Assembly (NCBI GenBank): GCA_963921935.1 | Contig: OY998175.1 | Coordinates: 259,127,209-259,191,208, forward strand | Reading direction: 5' to 3' | From: Galeruca laticollis | Lineage: Eukaryota > Arthropoda > Insecta > Coleoptera > Chrysomelidae | DNA: 64,000 bases | Shown: one piece after another, positions 9,976 to 21,774 of the stretch | Layout: each line of letters starts with the position of its first letter | How positions within the stretch are numbered: position 1 is the stretch's first letter | Notes under the pieces: generated by a model | Told to the model about the DNA's origin: nothing | Databases searched by the model: none | Seen by the model: the letters and a program-made list of their open reading frames with translations, nothing else | Program-made: the position numbers and the translations under genes

Positions 9976-12491
9976 ATCGTCCTTACATTCGTAATATTAT
10001 CTATTCTTCTCATTATCAACATCCAAGAGAATTTATAGATGAAAGTTCACAATGTACTGAAAACATAAAATTAATTTTCATAGAAGGGTATTTATTTGAT
10101 GTGAAATGTAAAATTTTATTAGATACAGGATCGGAAGTTTCTATAATAAATCAGAATGTAATAGAAAATGTGAAACAAGATGATATTACGGTGATTAATA
10201 CTAACAAAATATCATTAGTAGGGGCGAATGATAGAAAACTTTATGAAACAAATCAAACTATTATAGTTAATTTAAAAATAAATTCAGAACATATTCCAGT
10301 ACAATTATTGATAGTTAAAAATTTAAGATATGATATAATATTAGGAAATGATGAATTAAATAGACATAGGATAATTATAGATTATAATCAGGGATGTATT
10401 AGATATCAAAATTCAATTATACATTTTATAAAACAATTTTCTAATAATGATATACAAAATTCGAACATAAAGGAAATAAACCAAATTGGTGAAGAGATAA
10501 AAGTTTTAGAAGAGTTATGTAACAGAGAATATCAAGATAGGGTGTATGAGCTTTTACAACATCATAAACGATTATTTAACGAGGAAGTACGTGTAGCATC
10601 TAGATATGTACATAAATTAGAAGTCACAGAAGAGATAAAAAATTTCAAAATAAAAACATATCCAATACCATACAGGCTGAAGACAGAAGTATATGATGAG
10701 ATTACAAAGATGCTGAATGATGGAATTATTGAAAGATCAAATTCGCAATACATCAGTGCCATCACATGTGTCAAGAAGAAAACAGGAGAAATTAGGTTAT
10801 GTTTGGATGCTAGAAATATAAACAGCTATACAAAGAAACAATATGAAAGTCCATTAAATATAGAATGTATTTTTGGTAGAATTACAAAAGCTAATATTTT
10901 CTCAAAACTGGATCTCAAACACAGCTTCTGGTTAATTCCTTTAGATCCAAGAAGTAGACCGTACACTGCTTTTATGGTGGATGGAATTGTTTATCAATTT
11001 TGTGTAGTACCATTTGGGCTACAAAGTTCTTGTGCTGCGCTGGTACGAACTTTACATACTATCTTGAACCAGTATGAAGATTTCACGTTGCACTATATCG
11101 ACGATATCCTCATATTTTCTGAAACAGAAGAAAAACATCAGGAACACTTAAAAATTATACTTAAAGAATTGGAAGGAGCAGGTTTGAAATTAAATTTAGA
11201 TAAATGCCAATTTTATAAAAAGGAGGTAGAATATCTGGGATATATTTTAAGTGATACAGGAGTATCAATGAATCCAGAAAGAGTTAACGATAATGGAAGC
11301 GAACTAAGAAGATTTCAAATAGGAGTAAATACATTACACCAAACTGAAGGAATATTTACTCTAGAAAGAGTAAAAGAAGATCAAAGACAAATAGATAAAA
11401 TAAATACCAGAGGAGCAGTAAATATAGAAGATGTATGGTATAAACAAATTGAGGATAGAGAAGTATATATCATAACAAGAGATTATGCTAAAGAAATTAT
11501 TAAACATTTACATATAGAAAATGGACATATAGGAATAAGAAAATTGTGGATGTTATTTAGAGAAAATTATATAGCTAAGAAAGATTTAAGTATTGTAAAA
11601 GAAGTATGTAAATATTGTGAGTTTTGTCAAATAGGCAAAGAAAAGAATTATCATAATTATATGACAGCGAAATCTATTATAACGAGTAAACCATTACAAA
11701 TACTGGCAGTAGATTTTATTGGTAATTTAATTAAAAGTACAATGGGGAATAAACATTTATTAGTAATGGTTGATGTATATAGTAAATATGTTAAAATATT
11801 TCCATGTAGAAAGACAAATGCGAAAGTAGTAATTGATTGTTTTAAAGAATATATAGAAGAGTTTGGAACACCAGAAACAGTGATACTTGATCATGCGACA
11901 TATTTTGAGAGTAGGAAGTTAAAACAATATACTGACAGTAAACAAATAAAATTACAATTTATAAGTATCAGAAAACCAAGTTCTAATCCAGCAGAACGAT
12001 ATATTAAAGAAATCATTAAATATTTAAGAATGTTATGTCAAGAGAACCATAAAAGATGGGATGAATACTTGGATTGAGTAGAAAAATTCATAAATGAATT
12101 ACCACATGGTGTAACAGAGGAGAATCCGATTTATATTATGAAAGGAATACAGCCAGAACGCCACTGGATTTTGAACAGAAATTCAACTATGACAAGTGTA
12201 CTTGAAAAGGTTAATCGGAGAATAATACGAAATGCGGAGAAGTATATTAAAAAACAAGATAAAAAGAAACCTAGGACAACACAGTTTAATAAAGGAGATA
12301 TGGTGATTGTCAAATCTTTAAGAATGCCAAAGAAAGATGAAGAACAATGTGCGAAATTATTATATCCATTCGAAGGTCCATATATCATAGATACAGAAAA
12401 CGGTAAAAACAGTTATCGATTAATATATCCAGGTACTAAAATATTAAGGGGTATCTTTAACATAGAACACATTTACAAATATTATTCTTAA
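9963..12491 (+). pseudogene. LTR-1 pol: protease, RT and integrase, no RNase H
   Basis: Polyprotein entered by -1 frameshift from gag. The aspartic protease has LLDTGSE near 10119 and an ILGND motif near 10340. The reverse transcriptase runs from about 10650 (YPIPYRLK) through LDARNIN, SKLDLKHSFW and the catalytic YIDD at about 11095. Soon after EYLGYILSD the frame passes directly into sequence that precedes the integrase, so thumb, connection and RNase H are missing with no break in frame. The integrase keeps an HHCC-like region ending CKYCEFC, a first Asp in AVDFIG, a second in ILDHA, and Glu in NPAERY 34 residues later. A TGA at 12075-12077 interrupts it; the same frame continues to 12491 with the C-terminal domain (KGDMVIVKSL, GPYIID). 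The copy is therefore broken. Confidence 0.88.
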
Positions 12492-12714
12492 GGAATATGT
12501 ATTGAAAAACGAGGAATAGATAATATTACAAGTAATTTAAAATCATAGGAAATAAGTTGTTTGTAAATAGTAGATTAAGATAGGATAAGGATACAACCAA
12601 GAATTAGTCTAAGAAGTTTCTAATATTTTTATAGTAAATAGTGAAGGAATGATAAGTTTGTTTGGGAAATTGAAATTTAAGCAAAATTAACCATGTTAAT
12701 ATTTATTAAATTTA

Positions 12715-12728
12715 AATTTGAGGGGATT
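12715..12728 (+). other. LTR-1 polypurine tract
   Basis: The purine-rich stretch TTTGAGGGGATT lies immediately before the TG of the 3' LTR, the expected primer for plus-strand DNA synthesis. Confidence 0.75.
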
Positions 12729-14723
12729 TGAACTTATCATAATGAATATTCAAGAGAATGATACACAAATATGAGAAATTTGTAACTTTGTTGAATAACA
12801 AATAGAAATCACTTTCTTCAGACAGATAAAATTACTATTTATATTGACAATTATAACTAAACAATATGTATCATATCAAATCGAACATCTATGAGATTAA
12901 TTATCCTTTATTATATAGAAATATATTAGCAAGATTAAAATTTGTTACCTTTATTTTCAGATTGTAAATAGTTATGAATCACAAAACCTTAACCCATTTT
13001 CTTAGTAAATTATAAATCCAAATTGTTATCAGCAACATAGACAATGAATTGTATATTCTATCTAGAATAACAAAAGAATCTGAAAAAGAACATAAAATTA
13101 TTATTTAAACGATGATAAACAATATATATAACGGATACTAATATGAATACATGTTATATCATTTGTTGATTCTTATGTAGAAGTGTCAGTAAAAACTTCA
13201 TGTCATGTAACACAGAATTAACAGAGCAGAAATATTTTCAACCATAGAGATATGTTATGTTCGAAGTATTGATTATTTTCAAAACAGCAGGAGTGTTTAA
13301 AGATTGATAACAATAGTAAAGGTTAAGCCAAAGTTTATATAAAATAATTGTTGAATTACATATAAAAGAGTAATTGAAAGACATTATAAAAGATTTTAAG
13401 AAGATTATGATTATAAATTCATAGATATTGTAATTTAAAGTGGGATAAAAATTATTATTGATATAAAAATAAGGCATATTTTGGAATGATATTGTATGTA
13501 AATAGATATAATGAATTATTTTAAAATTTTTCACAAATAATTAATAACAATAAAAATACGAGGAAAATAATTATAATTAATGTTAGACAGTAAATAAATT
13601 AAACCATGATATCTAGTTACTTGTTAGTTTTTTGTTGGAAATAACAAGGCTAGCAACGAGAGTTTTGTTGATTTGGGGAACAATGAATGAGGTGTGGTGG
13701 TTCAAAAGCAGATGGACATGTAAGAAAATTTTTCTAATAATTTGTTAAATTATGCGGAAATCTTTAGAAATCAAAAGCAAAATTGAATTTAAATGATAAA
13801 TAATAATAATAGAGACATTTCTAGAAGAAAATATTTGTAAACATTCATTATTTGTGGAAAATGCAGCTAATCCATATTTTGAGAAGGGATGCTATGTCTG
13901 AATTTTATCAAAAGTCCACAATGGAATATTGATTATTAGTTTCAAAGACATTTAGTAAGATAATAAACATTATAAATTGTATTTACTGAACAATTAAACC
14001 AAAATCTCAACTTACCTACAACAAACTATCAAGTTGGTTTTCCTACGATATTCAACAAGAATCCAGCTTCATTCCAGAGAGATGAATCCGAAGCAGAGTG
14101 CACAACAGAAACTTTAAAGTGATAGAAACAGGTCAGTGTATAAACAATTTATATGGTATACCATTAAAAATTTCACAAACATTATTAATTGGCCAAAAGT
14201 TCACTATTCGTTGTTTATATGTATTAAAAATTCTAACCATTTCATGTATATTAGTTTATAGTAATAATTTGTTTTAACTGATTTTTCTTCATACCGATAG
14301 TGTTTTTCAATTCAATGATGGTTCGTATATATATAAACTAAATTTCATTTCATATGTTTGTTTTTATTTTAACAATTGACATAAATAGTTCCAGAAAATC
14401 ATCATAGAGGTTCGAATAGGTATGTTCCGCATAGATATTCAAAGCGTTTTCAAAGGAGTTAAAATAATATAATATTTAGTAAATACAAATTTCGCATATT
14501 ATAATATCTGCCAGAATCTAAAGGGAGTTAAGAGTTCTCATGTTTTCCAATAACACAATAAAGTAAAACAATATAATCAAAATATCCTGAGCTAGCCAAT
14601 TTACTATATAAATCCATCGACAAAAATAAAAAAACATAAAGTAATTAAAAATAATGCAATAGACAAAATTCAAAAATAAATATTGTTTAAATATATTTAT
14701 TTATAAACTGATAAATACATAAA

Positions 14724-14727
<4 letters not shown>
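12729..14727 (+). repeat. LTR-1 3' LTR (1,999 bp)
   Basis: Nearly identical to 5989-7990. Differences seen: a 4-base shortening of a TA run, CC/AC in the GTCAGTAAAA block, CTAGG/CAAGG, AAG/AAA, and one added A in a poly-A run. Confidence 0.93.

Positions 14728-14780
<53 letters not shown>
14728..14780. repeat. (TA)n microsatellite abutting LTR-1
   Basis: Right-hand partner of the tract at 5938-5988; the element sits between them. Confidence 0.93.
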
Positions 14781-14785
<5 letters not shown>

Positions 14786-15103
14786 CGGTATCTATTGTAC
14801 GCCCCCTCGAAAAACTAAATTCTTAAATATTTTGGTTGTGTATATTTACGCTATTGTGCATCTAAAGCTGCATTGTCGGTTTAAATTAGTCTATACATAT
14901 GGAAAAATTTATGCATTTTTGACATTCCAAAGTACTTCTAGCTCGTCCCAGCCGTAAGTATTTGAACTTCCAACATATACATTTTTGTCTGATTTACATT
15001 TAATCATACATCCATGCAAGGTTGTCAAGTTTGTCACAGAAGTATAGACGGATTATTTCATTGAAACCCCATTCTGCGTCCGTTCAAATGATATAATTTT
15101 AAA

Positions 15104-15113
<10 letters not shown>
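14781..15113. other. Spacer, no gene recognised
   Basis: No open frame or known repeat recognised. It ends at another TA tract at 15112-15144. Confidence 0.5.
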
Positions 15114-15144
<31 letters not shown>

Positions 15145-15150
<6 letters not shown>

Positions 15151-15640
15151 TATAAATTCACTTAGGCCATAAATACACTAAAAATGCATCCACAGCGCTA
15201 CACAAACATGAACATAACGAAAATCATGAGTTCGATTTCAAAAACACAAAAATTTTAACACAAGACACAAATTATCAAAAACTCAAAATCAAAGAAATGA
15301 TATATATAAAACAAGATAAATTATCAGTAAATGACAAACAAGACATAAAAAACTTGAGTCAAATTTATTACAAATTAATTAATTAATTTATTTTCATCAC
15401 TCCAAACATAATATCGTTGCGTAAATATCTAAGGTAGGTATTCTATTACTATTGACACTTCATGACATTTTATTGACTTTTTCAAAATAATTTTTACAAT
15501 AACTGTATTTTATGTAAATCAATTTTAATATTTATACATATTCTTTTGAAAATGCTCCTAAAATAAGAGCGAAACGTCAAGTTTGATAAGTCTTTATTCG
15601 AAAATATATTTTAACTAATATATATGTTTCATTCCACAAC
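15145..15640 (+). pseudogene. Penelope-like element fragment: GIY-YIG C-terminus and 3' tail
   Basis: A frame from about 15150 to 15381 encodes HKHEHNENHEFDF then TKIL, then IKEMIYIK and LSQIYYKLIN before a stop. This pattern (paired His, a conserved ..HEFDF.NTKIL block, an EMI helix) is the C-terminal end of the GIY-YIG endonuclease of Penelope-like elements. Downstream at ~15550-15590 is GCTCCTAAAATAAGAGCGAAACG, a hairpin followed by CGAAACG, the usual 3'-tail signature of the group. It is a different subfamily from the copies at 39-41 kb and 59.6 kb. The RT part is missing; a TA tract bounds the left side. Confidence 0.7.
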
Positions 15641-15685
15641 CTTTGAACCCAAGAAGATATAATTCTAAATATATATATATATATT

Positions 15686-16535
15686 ATGTCCATATAGTAT
15701 ACATAACGTATAAAAGTATGTAGTGGTCCAACTTAAAATGTTTTGAAACTTAATGTTGTTGATTAATGAGTATACATTAACAAATTATTGGTTAATTGAA
15801 TAAATAATATGCTATTCATTGATAATAAGATTTTAATAGAAATAATATATAATACGATCAGATAGATAGCCGTTTCGAAAAAAATCTGAAGCTCTTGTAT
15901 TATCATAACCCAGCAAGCATTTTGACCTCTTTCCACATACAGCTCTCAAACAAATTTTCTATAATTGTAGATTCGAACAAGAATTATAATCCTTTTAGTT
16001 GAAAAATGAAATAAAAACAATGAATTATCCATTATCGAATATTTCCTGAGTGAACTTTTCAATTATATATGTGGGAAATTGTGATTAATGTGTTATTTGA
16101 AAATTGGGAAATAATATATCTTGATAAAATCATAAAACTCACCATTGCTACGAAACCATGAGAAGATAAGGTGAACAATATTGGCCTATTTTATGAAAAC
16201 TGGATGGTTTTCCCAAAGACACTGTTATTGAGTATATAGGGAGAAACAGAGATTTTGGGTTTCCTTGCTACGAAAAATGATTTTTACTACGACAATATGT
16301 CTACTTTAGTAAAATTAAACAGCCAGCTCATTTTGAACCACACAAAAATAAATATATCCAATATAAAGCTATTGATTGGTAATAATTGAATTAATGAAAA
16401 TAGCTTGTCATTTCAAGTTAAAAGTTCAAATAATCTGACATTGAGAACATTTTATAGTAATTTCACCTTCTATGAACGGAAAGAAACATTTGAAAATGGT
16501 AGTGGATGTTATACAAGAATTTCACCATAATTGAA
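15686..16535. other. Spacer, no gene recognised
   Basis: AT-rich sequence between a short TA tract (~15669-15685) and the coding debris at 16.5-17.0 kb. No motif recognised on either strand. Confidence 0.45.
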
Positions 16536-16539
16536 AAAC

Positions 16540-17030
16540 AGTTCGATAAACAATTAGTGAGCAATATGTAATTGCGTTGTCTCGAAATGCTAGAAAGTAA
16601 ACGATCTATTTTTTGAATCTGCTGTTATTCGTCTCAAATATTCTTTGAATATCTTTAAGTCACTGGTCATTGGGACTATAGTGATCTTGTTCCATTTTTT
16701 ACCCTTTAGGTCTTGTACCGCTTGAGTACTTATATCGAAACGCCAGTTAGAATTCTCCCGCCTTAACTATGGAGTAAATTTCCTTCCGCTTTATAGCAAA
16801 TATTGAAGCAATATCACAACACTGCTTCAAAGCTGTTGCAATATTCATGGCGTACGTAGGTGCATCGAAAGTATTTGTCTCAGTACTATAGTTTTATACA
16901 TTTTTTGCAATCGGCACAAGAATATCGTAGTGCTGAGGTTAATGCTGCAAACAAATGTTTGATGGTGGGATTCGTTTTCCGAACTTCTAAGTTATGTTAC
17001 ACACAAATATTGACAATGTTGTAGAGCATT
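16540..17030 (-). pseudogene. Degraded ORF resembling a multicopy insect transposon protein
   Basis: Read on the minus strand in shifting frames, this contains protein-like stretches: TNTFDAPTYAMNIATALKQC, then CDIASIFAIKRKEI, then TIVPMTSDLKIFKEYLRR. The 'ALK.C...' helix followed by a W/K-rich 'LP.T.DL..L..YL' block recalls an uncharacterised family of multicopy proteins found near integrase-like recombinases in insect genomes. Several stops and frameshifts are present, so it is dead. The family assignment is weak. Confidence 0.3.
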
Positions 17031-18517
17031 AATAGGGTTATGTCATTCATATACAAAGAATCCAGCCAGTGCCAGATAGAAATTGTTTACTCCGCTTTTT
17101 TTAATTCACTATCACAGCTATCACTCTCAATTATTTTGATAAATCCAATTATTGAAAGTGGTGGAAAGTGTCAAATAATTTAAATTTGTACATATATCAT
17201 ATATCATGTTACCAACTGTCAATAGAAAAATCTTTTATTTTTATTTAAAACTATTCGTTACAAAAAACATTGTACCAAACTATTGGCGCATGATTCTACC
17301 TTACCGCACGTTAAATACTGTTTTTCCGCACGCAAGGTGTTATTTATTGCATTTTATTATTATTTTTTTCGTTTTATTGAAATTTTGCATCAAAAACTAA
17401 TAATTGTTTACATCAATAACCAAAAGATAACTAATAAACTTGTTAGTTTGTATACGTCCGCTCGAAGAAAAAATGTTGTTTCTAGCATATGCGTGAAGCG
17501 GTAGGAAAAAGTATGTTTGTTAATAATATAAGTTGCAGCGTCAACAAAACATGTCTAAGACTGGGTGGTACAAGAAAGATAATCAGTTTATATCTCCGCT
17601 ATAATATACTTTTTTGATGCTCTGACGTTTAAGTCGTTTTTAGTTACTGTCAAATGTTTAAAGATACAACCTGTACAATTAGGAAAATTTAAGTAATACA
17701 AAAAGAACCAACTTGAAAATTATATAATACTTGGTGTCTAATTTGAACGATTGCTGGCATTAAATCACTGGCCACAAAGTTCATGCATCCTGTATCTTCA
17801 AAATAATAAAATGTTATTAGTTGAGACTTTGGGGGTCAATGAAAAATGAGACGTGCCATACAACTACGATAAACATCTTCAACTTAATGTCGTTATTTTT
17901 AATCAAGTGTATAAACTTTAAAATTTTACATGACACTTCCTGTATATTTTTAAAACTATTGGGTAAGCGCTTAGTGATAAAATCGAAGATCAGAATGAAA
18001 TTTTTAAGCAATGTTTTTGTAAAGTTACCTGTAAAATTTTTATATATCTGTCATAAATTACTAATTCATTGTTATTAGTTGTCTAACGTTCACGTGTCAT
18101 CTCTTACGGATCCCAAAAAGTTGCAGTGTATTATCTTCCCAGCGATATAAGCTGAATGAAACTGCGTCAACCAGCAAGAATACATAATTTAGTCAATAGC
18201 TGATATGGGCGCAGAGTTCTAGTAAATAATGTATGTTTATAAGAGATTCTTAAGGAACGGCGACCGAAGAAATATTCACTAGTCTTAACAATGCGGTGTT
18301 GCCACCAACGGACGCATAAGTCGCTTGGTTTGGCTGAAAAATATTTTAGTATATACACATCGTGTATATACAAGTAGCGCCGGTACGGAAATTTATGGAA
18401 CTCACATAATATATAATACACTCATTTTAGCGTATTTTGACGTCCACCATAAAATTTGTGAGAATGATTGTTATGATGTAAAACTATCGAAAAAGTAGTT
18501 TAAATTGGAAAATAATT
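17031..18517. other. Spacer, no gene recognised
   Basis: Several short open frames (17206-17400, 17283-17504, 17821-18078, minus 18167-18421) overlap one another and show no motif. No repeat with another part of the window was noticed. Confidence 0.45.
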
Positions 18518-18540
18518 GTGCGTCCGTATGTCGGACGCAC
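18518..18540. repeat. Short perfect hairpin GTGCGTCCG/CGGACGCAC
   Basis: Nine-base inverted arms around a five-base loop (TATGT). A further CGGACGCACA lies ~40 bases downstream (~18583), just before a TA tract. It may be the end of an unrecognised small DNA element. Confidence 0.5.
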
Positions 18541-18602
18541 AACTACCATAGAACGCACTATTAAATGTATAAGGACAATGTACGGACGCACAAAGGCGTA
18601 GA

Positions 18603-18605
<3 letters not shown>

Positions 18606-18638
<33 letters not shown>
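18606..18638. repeat. (TA)n microsatellite
   Basis: TA tract; a second one at 18731-18775 directly abuts the transposon that follows. Confidence 0.93.
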
Positions 18639-18643
<5 letters not shown>

Positions 18644-18734
18644 TATTGGTACGTTTGACTGATGAATATTAACAAAATATGTTCATCAAGAACTGGGTGT
18701 AGCAGTCAACAGTGGGGCTGGTGAGAAATCATAT

Positions 18735-18777
<43 letters not shown>

Positions 18778-18779
<2 letters not shown>

Positions 18780-19316
18780 GGGTGTCCCGGGACTAATGGG
18801 AAAAAAGTCAGGAGCGTATAATCTGAGCCAAAATAATGTTAGTACTTCATATAAACTTTTTCTATGCAGGCCCTCGTTTTCGAGTTATTGGCCTCCAAAG
18901 TTTCAATTTTGAATTTGGTTTTTATTTTTATTTTTTTTACTAGTTATTTGATCTTCATAAAATTAACGGCAAAGCTATAATATACGTGTATGTTTATTTT
19001 GGAAAGGTAAACAGTTTTACAGTAGTGCCTTGAAGCCAGGGACGGACTACTCCCAATGGTTAGTGATCCAAAAATTTCGCAGGAATGTCACACCCTGTAT
19101 GAAATTATCGAAATTCACTTCCCCACACATTAATCTAACGAAAAGGTACTCTTGTTGGAATTCGATAAAATAAGCCGTTTGGCTAATATTTACAGTTTTA
19201 TTAATGCACTACGTACCAATTACGCATTCACCATTTTTATAAGTACACAACGAGGTAAAACTAACTTATTAATACTATGTCCAAGATTTGCCTACAGTAC
19301 TACAAAAAAATAATTT
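18778..19316 (+). repeat. Left terminal inverted repeat (~530 bp)
   Basis: Aligns with the reverse complement of about 21775-22300 at roughly 93-95% identity by eye, apart from a short insertion near its inner end (about 19225-19260). It contains a second internal CACCCTGTAT block near 19091. Confidence 0.85.
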
Positions 19317-19495
19317 AATGATAGCAAGAAGATAAAAAATATTAACGACGTATCAATTCGTAAGTTGGTAAAAACTTTTTAAAAGTGTTTTTACCGTTTA
19401 TCAAGTAACCATAGGATTAGTTGTCAAACGTTGTGTAGAATAGTTCGTTGTCATTACTTGTCAATAATTCATAAGTCCTTAATTTAACTGTTACA

Positions 19496-20629
19496 ATGGC
19501 AGAATTCACTTTTATTGAGTATGCAGATATGCATTTGATGTATGGACTGGCTTCTCGAAACTGTTTAGAGGCCAGAAGGCTTTATGCAGAACATTTTCCA
19601 AACATAGCATTGCCAGACAGATGAATGTTTGAGCTTATTGATCTCAGGTTACGAGAAACAGGTATGAATAAGTAAATGTAATTTTCCATGTATAGAAAAC
19701 AAAATTTTGAATTTTAGGAAGTTTTCTGCCAAAAATGTGGAGAAGGTCCAGTACGAAGCGTACGTACTGTGGCAGTTGAACAAGATTTGTTAAATGCAGT
19801 TGATAATGAACCATCAACGAGTTTACGAAAATTATCAAGAGAACATAACGTCTCGAAGTCAGTCGTTCATCGCGTCCTAAAAGAACAACTGTTATATCCT
19901 TTTCATATGAAAAAATTACACAGTATGACAGTGGCTGATTATCCTTCACGACTTGAGTATAGCCAGTGGTTTCTGTGACAACAACAAGCAGACAATACAT
20001 TCATTAGTAACGTTCTCTTTACGGACGAATCCGGTTTCACCAGAGATGGAGTCATCAATTCTCATAATATGCATTTATGGGATGATGTGAATCCACATGG
20101 CATTATCCAAACTAGGAACCAGCATAGATTCATGGTTATTGTTTGGACAGGAATAGTTGGCAATCATTTGATAGGGCCATATTTTATTGACGGTACTTTG
20201 ACCGGTCAGAGATATTTGGAGTTTTTGCAAAATGAGTTATGGAACCTGTTTGATGATGTGCCACTACAAACTCGTAGGAATTTATGGTTAATGCATGATG
20301 GGGCTCCTCCTCATTTCAGTTTAGATGTTCGACAGCATTTACACACAAGGTTTCCTAATAGATGGATTGGTCGTGGAGGCCCTTTTCAATGGCCACCGCG
20401 ATCAGGAGACGTTAATCCTATGGATTTCTTTCTCTGGGGTTATCTCAAAAGTAAGGTATACGCAACACCCGTGCAAACAAGGCAAGATTTAATTGACAGA
20501 ATTGTGTTACACTGCAATGTTATTAGAAAAAATATGGGCCTGCTCTTTCAAGTGCAAAGAAACAACCTTCGTAGACTTAGAATGTGCGTGGAAGTGGGAG
20601 GAGCTCATATTGAACAATTATTAGAATAA
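19496..20629 (+). pseudogene. DDD transposase with 56-bp intron, disrupted
   Basis: Exon 1 (19496-19661) encodes an N-terminal helix-turn-helix region beginning MAEFTFIEYADMH; a TGA at 19622-19624 breaks it. Exon 2 starts at 19718 after a GT..AG intron (19662-19717) that joins RLRET to GSFLP. One extra A near 19732-19735 shifts the frame, and a TGA at 19976-19978 interrupts it again. The catalytic domain follows: FTDESGF (first Asp), MHDGAPPHF (second Asp), NPMDFFLWGYLKS (third Asp). Forty-one residues separate the second and third Asp. The C-terminus continues through LRRLRMCVEVGG. It would cut and rejoin the element's ends in the nucleus; with two stops and a frameshift it is inactive. Confidence 0.88.
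19662..19717 (+). other. Intron in the transposase pseudogene
   Basis: GTATGAATAAG donor and TTTTGAATTTTAG acceptor. Removing it joins two coding blocks in a shared codon (GGA) exactly where related transposases read continuously. Confidence 0.75.
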
Positions 20630-20998
20630 CGTTAGTTTTTATTGTTATTTAGGAATTAGTTTTAGTCCAATGTTTTATAAATTGTGTTTTTTGAGGTTCT
20701 CTTAATAGTTTAATAATTTTGTGTTCGTAATTTTGATTAAAAGCAAGTGATTACGTTGTTCACGTACCTATTCAATTCCTATTAAATGAGTTCTTAATGT
20801 TTTTATCATCTGCTATCATCAAATCATTACTTTTCCGCCCAACCTATGTAATATGCGAGAAAAGTATTGGTTTACCCCAAAAAAGTTGGAATTTTGACAA
20901 AAATTTTTGAGTTATTTTTACGCGTTCCATCAACAACAACACGAAAAAACGGGTTTTAGAAAAAAAATCCTGTGTGTATGTCGTCGTCGTTGTCGTCG

Positions 20999-21770
20999 GC
21001 CACGATACAGCCTCCGGAGTGCAATGAGTCACCAATTTTATGATGGAATATTATTAAGGATATGTCACAAATAAACACTATTGATTTTCAGCTCATCAGA
21101 GCCAGTACAGCGGGTGCTATGGTACTTGAAGTACGGCCTTTTGACATTTTTTGAGAAATTTAAGTTTGTTAGCACAATACAGCCTCCGGAGTTCAACAAG
21201 TCACCAATTTTATGATTGAATATCATTCAGGACATCTCACTGATGAACCCTATTGATTTTGAGATCCCCAGAGCCAAGACAACGGGTGCTACAGTATTTT
21301 AAGTACGATATTTTTGTCATTTTTGGAGAAGTTTCAGTTTGTTAGCATGATACAGCCTCAGGAGTATATCCAAGTGACCAATTTTATGATTGAATATTAT
21401 TCAGAGCGTCTTAGAGATGAACCGTATCGATATTCAGCTCACTAAAGCCAGTACAACGGGTGCGTTGGTACTTGAAGTACCAAATTTTTGTCATTTTTGG
21501 AGAATTTTCAGTTTGTTAGCACGATATAGCCTCCAGAGAATATACGGTTGATCAATTTTATGATTGAGTATTGTTCAAGGTGTCTCATAGATGTGCCCTA
21601 TTGATTTTCAGTTGACTTGAGCGAGTACGGCTGGTCCTATAAATCCAGATATACAAAATTTTTGGTTGTTTTTGAAAAAATTTCGGTTTGTTAGCACGAT
21701 ACATCCTCCGAAGTGTATACAAGTAACAATTTTATAATAGAATATTGTTCAGGGCCACAGATGCGGAAAA
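20999..21770 (+). repeat. ~173-bp tandem array inside the transposon (about 4.5 units)
   Basis: The anchor CACGATACAGCCTCCGGAGT and its variants recur at 21001, 21173, 21346, 21520 and 21695, giving spacings of 172, 173, 174 and 175. Each unit also holds CAATTTTATGATTGAATAT, a CCTATTGATTTT block and a (G)TACTTGAAGTAC dyad. Divergence between units is moderate. It lies between the transposase and the right TIR. Confidence 0.85.
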
Positions 21771-21774
21771 GTTA

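Larger units (their letters stand above)
5989..14727 (+). mobile_element. LTR-1: young Ty3/gypsy retrotransposon with 2-kb LTRs
   Basis: An 8.7-kb element in the order 5' LTR, primer site, gag, protease, reverse transcriptase, integrase, polypurine tract, 3' LTR. The integrase lies downstream of the reverse transcriptase, which is the Ty3/gypsy order. The two LTRs differ at only about six positions (small indels plus single-base changes), so insertion was recent. RNase H is absent from pol and one in-frame stop interrupts the integrase, so the copy is probably non-autonomous. Very long LTRs and a lysine-like primer site recall the Osvaldo/Ulysses/Woot group of insect gypsy elements; that placement is inference. 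Confidence 0.93.
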
